Counted from the stretch's first letter, positions 1-6,887 are shown. The stretch: 10,520 nt of DNA from Chloroflexota bacterium (GCA_027296805.1 JAPUIR010000079.1:1-10520); one strand, 5' to 3'. The notes: generated by a model from the sequence alone, not told the origin. Translations and numbers: made by a program.

Positions 1-849
1 GAGTTTCCGTCGCCGCCGATGGTGGAACGGTCGTTGCTGGAGTTGCCGCTGTCGGCGGTGGAGGCGAACCCGGATCAGCCGCGCCAGTTCCTGGACCCGA
101 AGGGGCTGGAGGAGCTGGCGGCGAGCATCCGCGAAAACGGCGTTTTGCAGCCGATCCTGGTGCGCCGCACGGAGCCTGGCCAATACACGCTGGTGGCCGG
201 TGAGCGCCGTTGGCGCGCCGCGCAGATGGCCGGGCTCGACACCGTGCCCGCGATCGTGGATAACACGGTCGACACGGATGCCCTGATCTTGGCTCTGGTG
301 GAGAACATTCAGCGTCAGGATCTGACTCCGCTGGAAGAGGCCCATGCCTACCAGCGGCTTGTGGAATCGGGGCTGACGCAGGAACAGATCGCGAAGGATG
401 TCGGCAAGAGCCGGAGCGCGGTGTCGAACGCTCTGCGGCTGCTGCAGTTACCCACCCCGGTGCGGATGAGTCTGGCGGGCGGCGAGATCACGGAAGGCCA
501 CGCCCGGGCGATTCTGGGCGCGCCCAGCGAGGCGCAGCAGATCCGGCTCTGGGAGCGCGTCCGGGAACGCAATCTGACGGTGCGCCAGACGGAGACCGCG
601 GCGAAACAGCTGCGCGTGCTGGGAGCAGGGGCGGCCAGCGAGCCGCAGGTGCAGCCGGGCGACCTGTTGGCCATGGAACGGCTGCGGGCAGCACTCTCGA
701 CGAAGGTGATGATCGAGCGGCGACGCAAGGGCGGCCGCATCGTAATTCAGTGGTACGACGACGAGATGCTTGAGGCGATCGTGAACACGATCACCGCCGA
801 CCAAGGCCGGGCACAACCCGTCGCGGCGCCGGAGTCTATCGATATCTAG
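1..849 (+). CDS. parB: Chromosome-partitioning protein ParB (Spo0J family), 5' end cut by window edge
   Basis: ParB is a CTP-dependent DNA clamp that loads at parS sites and works with ParA to segregate the chromosome. Counting from the Met at base 19, an N-terminal ParB/Srx domain covers about residues 5-100, with the CTP-site motif GERRWRAA at 61-68 and ENIQR at 95-99. A helix-turn-helix region follows at about 118-142 (LTQEQIAKDVGKSRSAVSNA). The family-typical C-terminal segment KGGRIVIQWYDDE lies at about 238-250. The reading frame is open from base 1 (EFPSPP before the Met), and no Shine-Dalgarno precedes base 19, so the true start and the usual Lys/Arg/Gly-rich leader probably lie upstream of the window. 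All core motifs are intact. A parA neighbour would be expected upstream but cannot be seen. The stop codon lies inside a 15-bp tandem repeat. It converges on ricT with a 48-bp gap. Confidence 0.95.
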   Translation, partial: EFPSPPMVERSLLELPLSAVEANPDQPRQFLDPKGLEELAASIRENGVLQPILVRRTEPGQYTLVAGERRWRAAQMAGLDTVPAIVDNTVDTDALILALVENIQRQDLTPLEEAHAYQRLVESGLTQEQIAKDVGKSRSAVSNALRLLQLPTPVRMSLAGGEITEGHARAILGAPSEAQQIRLWERVRERNLTVRQTETAAKQLRVLGAGAASEPQVQPGDLLAMERLRAALSTKVMIERRRKGGRIVIQWYDDEMLEAIVNTITADQGRAQPVAAPESIDI

Positions 850-884
850 GTGGGCGATATCTAAGCGGGCGATATCTCGGGGAC
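840..884. repeat. Three 15-bp tandem repeats across the parB stop codon
   Basis: Units start at 840, 855 and 870, each beginning CGATATCT. Units 1 and 2 agree at 13 of 15 bases; units 2 and 3 agree at 10 of 15. The 15-bp period keeps the parB frame: unit 1 contains the real stop (ATC TAG), unit 2 carries a second in-frame stop (ATC TAA), and unit 3 reads ATC TCG. Each unit also contains the palindrome GATATC, so protein binding is an alternative to simple slippage duplication. Seen directly; function unknown. Confidence 0.85.
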
Positions 885-892
885 GGTCCCGA
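877..892. terminator. Weak hairpin between convergent parB and ricT
   Basis: TCGGGG-ACGG-TCCCGA can form a 6-bp stem (one G-U pair) with a 4-base loop in the 48-bp gap between the convergent genes. There is no T tract on either strand, so it is at best a bidirectional or Rho-assisted end signal. Inference from symmetry only. Confidence 0.25.
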
Positions 893-897
893 CGCGT

Positions 898-2151
898 CTA
901 GCCCGTTGCCGGTGGCCCGTCAGAGTTACCGCCGCCCGAGCTATCACCGTTCGAGGCAGGGCTGTCCGCGGGGCCGTCCGATCGACGACGGCGCCGTCGG
1001 CGGCGGCGGCGTGGCTGGCCATCGGCCGGCTGGCCGTCATCACCGCTGCTGTCGGTGGCGCTCCCCGCGGAAGGCTCGGGGCGAGGCCGGCGCCCGGCTG
1101 GGGCTGAGCGCCCAGCGGGAGCCGTTTTCTCGGCTGGGGCCGTGCCCTCGGCGCGTGGTTCGCCAGCACCGTCGGTCTCTGTACGCGGACCGCGACGCCG
1201 CCGGCGCCGCCGGCGGGGTCGACTCGGCTCCGCCTGGTCAGCTTCCGTCTCTTCCTCGGGGGGCGCCTCGCTGCTGCGTCGGAGACTGGCAGGCGGTTGC
1301 TGGCGTTCCTGGCGCTCCACCACGAGTGCTTGGTTCGGGGCCTCCTCGATGCGTACGGCGAGACCGATCTCGGAGGCAGGCACTTGGATGCGGTCGCGCG
1401 AACCCTCGACCTGGATCGTGATCTGCTCGGCCAACGGATTGACCTGCACGACGCGGCCCATGCCGGCCGGTGTCGACACCGTCTTGCCGACCTTGGGCAA
1501 CTGGCCGCGCATCTCGCGGTAGACATCAAACTCGAAGGTGAGGCAGCAAAGGAGGCGGCCGCAGACGCCGGAGATCTTGTCGGGGTTGAGCGGGAGATCT
1601 TGCTCCTTGGCCATGCGAATACCGACCTTGGGGAATTCAGTCATCCAGGAGGAACAGCAGAGGCGCAGACCACAGATGTCGTAGCCGTCCACGATTTTCG
1701 CGCGGTCGCGCGGGCCGGCGTGCTGCATATGGATACGCAAGCCGGACTCGTCTTCCAGGCCGCGCACCAGGTCGCGGAAGTTGGTGTGGCTGTCGGCCTG
1801 GAAATGGCCGGTCGCTTCGGTGCCCTCCAGGTTGATCGAGAAACCAGCCAAGTACATGTCGAGGTCAAGGTCCTTGAGCAGGGTTCGTCCCTGCTGGAGT
1901 AGCTCGAGGGCGTGACTCTGCATTTGCAGGGCTTGGTCGCGGTCGTCGCCAGTGGCGAGGCGCACGATCGGCCGGACGTCGGGCGGGATCTCGCCGTCTC
2001 CGTCGGGGACGCTGACAATGTGGCCCATCTCTTGGCCGCGGGGCGTCTCCACCACCACGTACTCGCCGATGAAGACCGGCTCCTCTGGGAGCGCATAGTG
2101 GTAGATCCGAGAAGCATCGCGCATGCGCACGCCGATTACCTGGGTCGCCAT
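898..2151 (-). CDS. ricT: RicT/YaaT-type PSP1-domain protein with Arg-rich C-terminal extension
   Basis: RicT (YaaT) is, in Bacillus subtilis, part of the RicAFT complex. That complex carries iron-sulfur clusters, associates with RNase Y to affect mRNA maturation, and influences competence, sporulation and biofilm formation. The conserved core covers residues 1 to about 265. The hallmark cysteines are present as CGLRLCC (C160, C165, C166) and CGRLLCC (C197, C202, C203), separated by the family segment KVGIRMAKEQDLPLNPDKISG. About 150 further residues are low-complexity: acidic at about 297-308, then eight Arg at 313-320, an Ala/Pro repeat at about 337-354, ten Arg at 381-390 and a Ser/Gly/Asp end. 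B. subtilis RicT has no comparable tail as far as I recall (about 275 residues). ATG start, with GAGG 7 bases upstream inside holB; one base separates it from the holB stop. The core assignment is firm; whether RicA/RicF partners exist here cannot be judged. Confidence 0.93.
   Translation of the reverse strand: MATQVIGVRMRDASRIYHYALPEEPVFIGEYVVVETPRGQEMGHIVSVPDGDGEIPPDVRPIVRLATGDDRDQALQMQSHALELLQQGRTLLKDLDLDMYLAGFSINLEGTEATGHFQADSHTNFRDLVRGLEDESGLRIHMQHAGPRDRAKIVDGYDICGLRLCCSSWMTEFPKVGIRMAKEQDLPLNPDKISGVCGRLLCCLTFEFDVYREMRGQLPKVGKTVSTPAGMGRVVQVNPLAEQITIQVEGSRDRIQVPASEIGLAVRIEEAPNQALVVERQERQQPPASLRRSSEAPPEEETEADQAEPSRPRRRRRRRRGPRTETDGAGEPRAEGTAPAEKTAPAGRSAPAGRRPRPEPSAGSATDSSGDDGQPADGQPRRRRRRRRRRSDGPADSPASNGDSSGGGNSDGPPATG
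1090..1143 (-). repeat. Three 18-bp in-frame repeats in the ricT tail
   Basis: On the coding strand three consecutive 18-bp units encode TAPAEK, TAPAGR and SAPAGR (units at 1126-1143, 1108-1125 and 1090-1107). They lie between the two poly-Arg runs of RicT. Synonymous differences between units show that the duplication is not brand new. Probably a linker grown by slippage. Confidence 0.8.
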
Positions 2152-2152
2152 C

Positions 2153-3208
2153 TCAGGGCCTCGCTTCCGCGCGCGGCTTCGCGCGCCGGGTTGGAATCTG
2201 GGTGAAGAGGACGTCGAGCGCCAGCCGGGGGCTGGCTCCGTGGCGCAGCGTCTGCGCGGTGCTTTGCAAAGCGAGCAGGAACCGGACGAGGTCGGCAGGC
2301 CGATACTCGCGCGCCGACTCGCGCAACTCGTCGATCTGCTGGCGATGCGTGATCGCGGCTTCGGAGCCCAGCGCGATCAGCAACAGATCGCGCCACCAAG
2401 CGGACCAGTGCTCCAGCGCGATCAGGGCGTTGGCCGAGTCGCCTCCGCGGCCCGCCAAGCCCTCGGCGAACTTGAACCGCTCCGAACGGCCCTGCTCGCT
2501 GAGGCGGCGAATCTCTTCGATCTGGCCACGGCGCAGCGCGAAGACGTCATCCTCGGCCAGCGCCTCGACGGCGGCGCCCACTCGGCCGCGCGACAGGCGC
2601 GCCAGCGCGAGGGCCTGCTCGGCCTCAAGTTCCCGATCCTCCACGAGCCAGCGGGTGAGGGATTCGAGCGACAGCGGCGGCACAGAGAGTTCGCTGCAGC
2701 GGGAGCGGATCGTGTCCGAAAGCAGCGCCGGGCGAGCGCTGACCAAAACGAAGGTGACAAAGGGGGCCGGTTCCTCCAGCGTCTTGAGGAAAGCGTCGGC
2801 GGCGTCATGGGTCATCTTGTCCGCCGGATCGACGATGAAGACGCGATGTGTGCCCTCGTAGGGATGGATGGCGGCAAGCATCTCCAGACGTCGGATCTGG
2901 CCGATGGTGATCACGACGCTGCGGCTGTTCTCGCTGCTGGCGTCGAGCGTGAGGCCACCGGGCGCAACGACCTCAACATCGGCGTGGTTGGCGGCCCGAA
3001 TGCGGCGGCACTGGCTGCAATCGCTCTCTTGGTGATTGAGCACGCAAGCCAACTCGCGGGCCAGGCGAGCCTTGCCCACGGATCGCGGGCCCGAGAGGAG
3101 CAGCGCATGGGGCAGCCGCCCCTCGGCCAACATACTTTTCAAGGTGGCAAGCGCGGTGTCCGCGCCGACCAGATCCCACGGCGCGCAGCCATCGGAGGGA
3201 GCGGTCAT
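2153..3208 (-). CDS. holB: DNA polymerase III delta-prime subunit (clamp-loader AAA+ protein)
   Basis: Delta-prime is the stator subunit of the clamp loader that places the beta sliding clamp on primed DNA. Visible motifs in order are: a P-loop-like GPRSVGKA at 40-47; a cysteine cluster with C55, C64 and C67 before the family-typical RRI-RAANHAD segment; a Walker B-type strand HRVFIVDPADKM at 121-132; LKTLEEP at 141-147; and the SRC motif RSRC at 168-171. The 351-residue length fits the family. Aligned from memory with E. coli delta-prime, one of the four zinc cysteines and three residues between the first and later cysteines appear to be missing. The ATG overlaps the lysA stop (ATGA), with GGAGGGG 5 bases upstream, so translation is probably coupled to lysA. 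Pairing with ricT directly downstream matches the holB-yaaT order of B. subtilis and supports both identities. DnaX is an alternative AAA+ family, but the short P-loop variant and the operon favour HolB. Confidence 0.9.
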   Translation of the reverse strand: MTAPSDGCAPWDLVGADTALATLKSMLAEGRLPHALLLSGPRSVGKARLARELACVLNHQESDCSQCRRIRAANHADVEVVAPGGLTLDASSENSRSVVITIGQIRRLEMLAAIHPYEGTHRVFIVDPADKMTHDAADAFLKTLEEPAPFVTFVLVSARPALLSDTIRSRCSELSVPPLSLESLTRWLVEDRELEAEQALALARLSRGRVGAAVEALAEDDVFALRRGQIEEIRRLSEQGRSERFKFAEGLAGRGGDSANALIALEHWSAWWRDLLLIALGSEAAITHRQQIDELRESAREYRPADLVRFLLALQSTAQTLRHGASPRLALDVLFTQIPTRRAKPRAEARP

Positions 3209-4554
3209 GACGACCCCTCCGGCAGGACGTCGAGCGCGAGGAGATCGTCGTAGGTCTGGCGACGGCGGGTGAGGCGGGCGACGCCGTCCTGCACGAAAAC
3301 CACTGCGGGACGCTGGGCGAGGTTGTAGTTGCTCTCCATCGCGAGGTTGTAGGCGCCGCTGCTGGGGATGGCAACGAGGTCGCCGGGCTGGGTACGGGGG
3401 AGCGCCACGTCCTTGACCAAGACGTCACCGCTTTCGCAAAAGCGGCCGGCCAACGTCACGGTCTCTTCCGCCGCGTCGTGGACCCGATTGGCGAGCAGCG
3501 CCGTATAGGCAGAGCCGTACATGGCGGGGCGGATGTTATCGGCCATGCCGCCATCGAGCGCGACGTAGGTACGCAGGCCCGGAATCTCTTTGCGGCTGCC
3601 CACTCGATAGAGAGCGACGCCCGCGCGAGCGACGATCGAGCGGCCGGGCTCGATGTGCACCTCCGGCAAAGGCAGGCCGTGACGCTCGCAGGCGGCGTGC
3701 AGGGCGTTGGCAACGGTCTCGGCGTAGGTGGCGATGCTGGGCGGCAGGCCGTCCGGCGTGTAGCCCACGGCGAAACCGCCACCAGGGCTGAACTCGCGCC
3801 AGGTGTAATCGTGACGGTCGCGCATGTCCGCCGCGAAGCGCGTCATCACATCGATGCCGTCCACGTAGGGCTCAGTTTTGTAGATCGGCGAACCGAGATG
3901 GATGTGGAAGCCCGTGAGGTCCAGCGCGTCGGCGGCCAACATGCGCTCCACGGCTCGCTCCGCGTCGCCGCTGTCGAGCGGGAAGCCGAATTTGCTGTCG
4001 CGCAAGCCAGTCGTGGTTTTGACGTGAGTCTCGGCATCGACGCCGGGAGTGACGCGAAGCATGACGGACGGCTTCCCGCCGCGTTGCGCGACCAGGCGTT
4101 CGAGCAAGTCGAGTTCGTGATCGTTGTCGATCATGATGCGGCCCAAGCCGGCATCGAGCGCCTCGCCCAACTCAGCCTCGCTCTTATTGTTGCCGTGGAA
4201 CGCCATCCGCTCGGGTGGGAAGCCGCCCGCGCGTGCGATGTGCAATTCGCCTCCAGAAACGATGTCCAGCCCCATCTCCTCTTGCGCCAGGATCGCCGCC
4301 AGCGCCGGGCTCAGGTATGCCTTTCCCGCATACAGCACGCGAAGTTGCGGCAGGCGCCCCTGGAACTCGTGGCGGTACTCCCGGCAGATGTCGCGGATCG
4401 TGGTCTCGTCATAGATGTAGAGCGGCGTCCCGTATTCGGCGGCGAGCGTGACGAGATCGCAGCCGCCAATCTGGAGGTGGCCGTCGTCGCTTGCGCGCGC
4501 CGAGGTGGGGAGAATCGATGCCAGGGGCGGCCTGGCACCACTCGCGTTTGTCAC
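3205..4554 (-). CDS. lysA: Diaminopimelate decarboxylase
   Basis: LysA is a PLP-dependent fold-III decarboxylase that converts meso-diaminopimelate to L-lysine in the last step of lysine synthesis. Numbering from the proposed GTG start gives 449 residues. The PLP lysine is K78 in YAGKAYLS. HIHLGS lies at 217-222, SPGGGFAVGY at 256-265 and EPGRSIV at 302-308. The active-site CESGD is at 373-377 (C373) and the GAYNLAMESNYN segment at 400-411. The open frame runs upstream to 5058 with an ATG, but that extension (about 168 residues) resembles no LysA and crosses into the divergent MBL gene. I therefore chose GTG at 4554, which has GAGGG 8 bases upstream and leaves about 40 residues before the barrel (CDLVTLAAEYGTPLYIYDE). 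First gene of the lysA-holB-ricT cluster; it overlaps holB by 4 bp. Ornithine/arginine decarboxylases share the fold, but the CESGD and EPGRSIV motifs support LysA. Confidence 0.94.
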   Translation of the reverse strand: MTNASGARPPLASILPTSARASDDGHLQIGGCDLVTLAAEYGTPLYIYDETTIRDICREYRHEFQGRLPQLRVLYAGKAYLSPALAAILAQEEMGLDIVSGGELHIARAGGFPPERMAFHGNNKSEAELGEALDAGLGRIMIDNDHELDLLERLVAQRGGKPSVMLRVTPGVDAETHVKTTTGLRDSKFGFPLDSGDAERAVERMLAADALDLTGFHIHLGSPIYKTEPYVDGIDVMTRFAADMRDRHDYTWREFSPGGGFAVGYTPDGLPPSIATYAETVANALHAACERHGLPLPEVHIEPGRSIVARAGVALYRVGSRKEIPGLRTYVALDGGMADNIRPAMYGSAYTALLANRVHDAAEETVTLAGRFCESGDVLVKDVALPRTQPGDLVAIPSSGAYNLAMESNYNLAQRPAVVFVQDGVARLTRRRQTYDDLLALDVLPEGSS

Positions 4555-4658
4555 CGGCTGAGCCCTCGACCCCGGCCGCGCCGCCACCCGGAGGGGCGCG
4601 CAGCAGCGTGGGTCGTGTATCTGCGTCGTGCGTCGCGCTAGCGCGCAACTCTGCTTCG

Positions 4659-4688
4659 ATTCTATGCTTCCGCCCAGAACGGCGTCCA
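4659..4688 (-). promoter_or_regulatory. Candidate sigma70-type promoter of the lysA-holB-ricT operon
   Basis: On the minus strand, TGGACG (4 of 6 to TTGACA) at 4688-4683 and TAGAAT (5 of 6 to TATAAT) at 4664-4659 are 18 bp apart. Transcription would begin near 4652 and give a leader of about 100 bases that includes the palindrome at 4634-4645. Matches of this quality occur by chance in such sequence, so this is a candidate only. Confidence 0.35.
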
Positions 4689-4765
4689 TGTCTCCTCGAG
4701 GCGATCGATCCACGACATACCGTGGGCGACCCGTCGGCCAATAATTGACCGATGGCGACGCAGCC

Positions 4766-4795
4766 ATGGCACCAGGGTCGACCCACGCGTAGACT
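4766..4795 (+). promoter_or_regulatory. Weak candidate promoter of the MBL-M16 operon
   Basis: ATGGCA at 4766-4771 and TAGACT at 4790-4795 are separated by 18 bp; each matches 4 of 6 consensus bases. The predicted start falls near 4802, within the left arm of the hairpin described next. A TTGACC at 4745-4750 is better as a -35 box but has no matching -10. Confidence 0.2.
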
Positions 4796-4798
4796 TCG

Positions 4799-4830
4799 CG
4801 CCCCAGGTAGGGATGCTTCACCCTGGGGCG
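4799..4830 (+). promoter_or_regulatory. Strong inverted repeat just upstream of the MBL ribosome-binding site
   Basis: CGCCCCAGG at 4799-4807 and CCTGGGGCG at 4822-4830 are perfect 9-bp complements around a 14-base loop. CTT at 4794-4796 and AAG at 4832-4834 can extend the stem past a small internal bulge. The right arm ends next to the purine stretch AAGAGAG (4832-4838), the only Shine-Dalgarno-like sequence before the ATG at 4846. No T tract follows, so it is more likely an operator or a leader structure affecting translation than a terminator. Seen directly; role inferred. Confidence 0.5.
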
Positions 4831-4845
4831 TAAGAGAGACGAATC

Positions 4846-5496
4846 ATGGCCCCCGAACCGGCATATGAATCGGATGCGTTGCGGATCTTCAAGCTGGGCC
4901 CGCTGGGCCCCTACGCCAACAACGCCTGGATCCTGGTGGACAAGGCGACGTCGCAGAGCGCTCTGATCGACGCCGTCCCAGAGATCGACCAGGTGTTGGC
5001 GGCGACCGAGGGGACGGATCTGCGCCTGGTGCTGTTCACGCACTCCCATCCGGACCACATCGACTCGTTCGATGCGCTACGCGAGAAGACCGACGCGACT
5101 TTCCACATGCACCCCGACGAACCTTGGGCCGATCAGAGCCGGATCGATGTGCATCTCAGCGGCGGCGAGACGGTGACGCTCGGTGAGACTGAGTTCCAAG
5201 TGATCTACACCCCAGGCCACACGCCCGGCGGCCTCTCCTACTACCACGCCCCTTTCTGCGTGGTGGGAGACTCGCTCTTCCCGGGCGGACCCGGTCATAG
5301 CCGGAGTAACGCCAATCTCCAGACGCTGATCGGTTCGATCACGACGCAGCTCCACCCGCTTCCCGAGGAGACGGTGATTCTGCCCGGACATGGCGACGAG
5401 ACGACGATTGGCGCCAGCAAAACCGAATACGCCGCCTTCGCGGCGCGCGATCACGACGCCGATCTACACGGCGACGTGTTGTGGGAGCGGGACTAG
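4846..5496 (+). CDS. Metallo-beta-lactamase-fold hydrolase (glyoxalase II-like)
   Basis: A 216-residue member of the MBL superfamily of binuclear metal hydrolases, whose members include glyoxalase II and other thioesterases. The metal-binding motif HSHPDH is at 66-71 (H66, H68, D70, H71). The further ligands are H125 in TPGHTPG, D142 in GDSLF and H182 in PGHGD, giving the complete ligand set of the glyoxalase II type. No signal peptide or membrane segment is visible, so it is probably cytoplasmic. The start is ATG with a weak purine-rich site (AAGAGAG), 8 bases upstream, next to a strong hairpin. The M16 peptidase follows after 10 bp, which suggests cotranscription. The family is certain but the substrate is not; a hydroxyacylglutathione or other thioester hydrolase is possible. 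Confidence 0.92.
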   Translation: MAPEPAYESDALRIFKLGPLGPYANNAWILVDKATSQSALIDAVPEIDQVLAATEGTDLRLVLFTHSHPDHIDSFDALREKTDATFHMHPDEPWADQSRIDVHLSGGETVTLGETEFQVIYTPGHTPGGLSYYHAPFCVVGDSLFPGGPGHSRSNANLQTLIGSITTQLHPLPEETVILPGHGDETTIGASKTEYAAFAARDHDADLHGDVLWERD

Positions 5497-5506
5497 GCAA
5501 CCAGCA

Positions 5507-6802
5507 ATGACCAGTTCCACTCTCGACGTGGCGGACCCCTCCCTGGACCAGCGACGGCTGGCCAACGGGCTCCGCCTTTTGACCGCGGAGATGCCGCACA
5601 CACGGTCGGTGACGGTCTCGTTCTACGTGGCCGCGGGATCGCGCTATGAGAGTCCGGAGTTGGCCGGGGTCTCGCACCTGGTCGAACATCTCTGCTTCAA
5701 GGGAACGCATGCGTGGCCTACGGCCCAGAGCATCTCAGAGGCGATCGAAGGCGTGGGCGGGGTGCTGAACGCCGGCACCGATCGTGAGCTGACCGTCTAC
5801 TACGCCAAGGTCGCACGCGATCACCTGGGCTTGGCGCTGGGCTTGATCTGCGACATGGTCCTGCGCCCGCTGTTGGAGGCGAACGAGCTGGCCAAGGAGC
5901 GAACCGTCATCCTGGAGGAACTCGCGTCTGTGGAGGACAACCCCGCGCAGATGGCCGAGGTCGCGCTGGACGCCCTGCTCTGGCCGGACCAGGCGCTCGG
6001 CCGCGACGTCGCGGGCACACCGCAGTCGGTGCGAGCGCTCACGCTGGAGGCGGCGGGCGCCTACCGCCAGAATCAATACGCGCCGGCGGGTTCGCTGATC
6101 TCGGTGGCTGGGTCGGTGGACGCCGACACGGTGGCGCAGATCGTGGCGGAGGAGACGGCGGACTGGAGCTTCGGAGAGCCCGGTCCCTGGGAGCGCGCCC
6201 GGCCGGCCAACGCCACGCCCCGCGTGACGCTGCGACACAAGGAGACGGAACAAGCCCACCTCCTGCTGGGGCTGAACGGCGTCTCATCGACGGATCCAGA
6301 TCGGTTCGCCCTCAGCCTCTTGATCGGCGCGCTGGGGGACGGCATGAGCAGCCGCCTCTTCCTTTCCCTGCGCGAGCGACTGGGGCTGGCCTACGACGTG
6401 CATGCCTACGCCTCGAACCTGCTCGACACCGGCGCGATCTCCATCTATTTGGCGGTCGATCCGGAGAACGCGGACAAGGCGCTGCGGGCGACGCTGGACG
6501 AGGTCAAGCAGTTGCGCGACGGACTCTCGCCGCCCGAGCTGCACAAGATCCTGGAGTACTCCAAGGGCCGGATGCTGCTCAGCATGGAGGAAACGCGATC
6601 GGTCTCCGCCTGGTACGGCGGTCAAGCGCTCCTGCGGGGAACGACGCGCTCGGTGGACGATGTGGTGCAGGAACTCGAAGCCGTGCGGGAGGAAGATATC
6701 GTGCGGGTCGCGGAACAGCTCATTACGGACGACAGCCTGCGTCTCGCCGTCGTCGGACCGTTCGATGATGCAGACCGCTTCGAGCCAACACTCCACCTGT
6801 AA
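5507..6802 (+). CDS. M16B-family zinc peptidase (processing-peptidase type)
   Basis: A 431-residue inverzincin peptidase related to mitochondrial processing peptidase beta and to bacterial YmxG/PqqL-type enzymes. The inverted zinc motif HLVEH is at 57-61 (H57 and H61 bind zinc, E60 is catalytic). The third ligand is expected 76 residues after the second His and is found at E137 in ERTVILEELASVEDNP. NAGTDRELTVYYAKV at 88-102 matches the conserved substrate-groove segment. The C-terminal half has the family motif GDGMSSRLFLSLRERLGLAYDV. All catalytic residues are present, so it should be active, probably as a homodimer. No signal peptide is visible. I chose the ATG at 5507, 10 bp after the MBL stop, because the longer in-frame extension to 5390 overlaps the MBL gene and does not look like the family; the ribosome site is weak (AGG/GGAG purines upstream). 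Substrate unknown. Confidence 0.93.
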   Translation: MTSSTLDVADPSLDQRRLANGLRLLTAEMPHTRSVTVSFYVAAGSRYESPELAGVSHLVEHLCFKGTHAWPTAQSISEAIEGVGGVLNAGTDRELTVYYAKVARDHLGLALGLICDMVLRPLLEANELAKERTVILEELASVEDNPAQMAEVALDALLWPDQALGRDVAGTPQSVRALTLEAAGAYRQNQYAPAGSLISVAGSVDADTVAQIVAEETADWSFGEPGPWERARPANATPRVTLRHKETEQAHLLLGLNGVSSTDPDRFALSLLIGALGDGMSSRLFLSLRERLGLAYDVHAYASNLLDTGAISIYLAVDPENADKALRATLDEVKQLRDGLSPPELHKILEYSKGRMLLSMEETRSVSAWYGGQALLRGTTRSVDDVVQELEAVREEDIVRVAEQLITDDSLRLAVVGPFDDADRFEPTLHL

Positions 6803-6874
6803 CGACTGCACTTGGAGCGGCTCCATTAAAAAGCGCAGGGCCGGTTGAGCGCGGCCGCGGATCAGACAAGCTAC

Positions 6875-6880
6875 TGGAGG
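6875..6880 (+). promoter_or_regulatory. Strong ribosome-binding site of gdhA
   Basis: TGGAGG lies 7 bases before the ATG at 6888 and fixes the gdhA start. It is the clearest Shine-Dalgarno on the plus strand of this window. The 85-bp gap after the M16 gene otherwise contains a short GGAG-CGG-CTCC hairpin at about 6831-6841 with no T tract, and no convincing promoter. Confidence 0.7.
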
Positions 6881-6887
6881 CAGCCAC

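Larger units (their letters stand above)
4555..4845. other. Divergent intergenic region between lysA and the MBL hydrolase
   Basis: This 291-bp stretch contains no convincing gene. It holds candidate promoters for both directions, a 12-bp palindrome CGCGCTAGCGCG at 4634-4645, a 10-bp palindrome GGGTCGACCC at 4775-4784 and a strong hairpin at 4799-4830. I looked for lysine-riboswitch and T-box features upstream of lysA and found no convincing set; a lone GGGTGG in the leader is not enough. Confidence 0.7.

Noticed and set aside
2123..3253. Long plus-strand open frame (376 codons) opposite holB
   Set aside because: It is antisense to holB, which has clear motifs and a strong ribosome site; GC-rich codon structure opens the opposite frame, and the product resembles nothing.
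4571..4600. T-box-like GGGTGG in the lysA leader (minus strand)
   Set aside because: The rest of the T-box core (ACC before GCG) does not match and no specifier-loop features were found.
3478..4641. Plus-strand open frame (387 codons) opposite lysA
   Set aside because: It mirrors the lysA coding frame and has no recognisable domain; lysA motifs are complete on the other strand.
4555..5058. N-terminal extension of lysA to an ATG at 5058
   Set aside because: It would overlap the divergent MBL gene by over 200 bp and adds sequence unlike any LysA; the GTG at 4554 has a good ribosome site and fits family length.
6831..6850. Possible intrinsic terminator after the M16 gene (GGAG-CGG-CTCC followed by ATTAAAAAG)
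   Set aside because: The stem is only 4 bp and is followed by A residues, not T, on the transcribed-gene strand.
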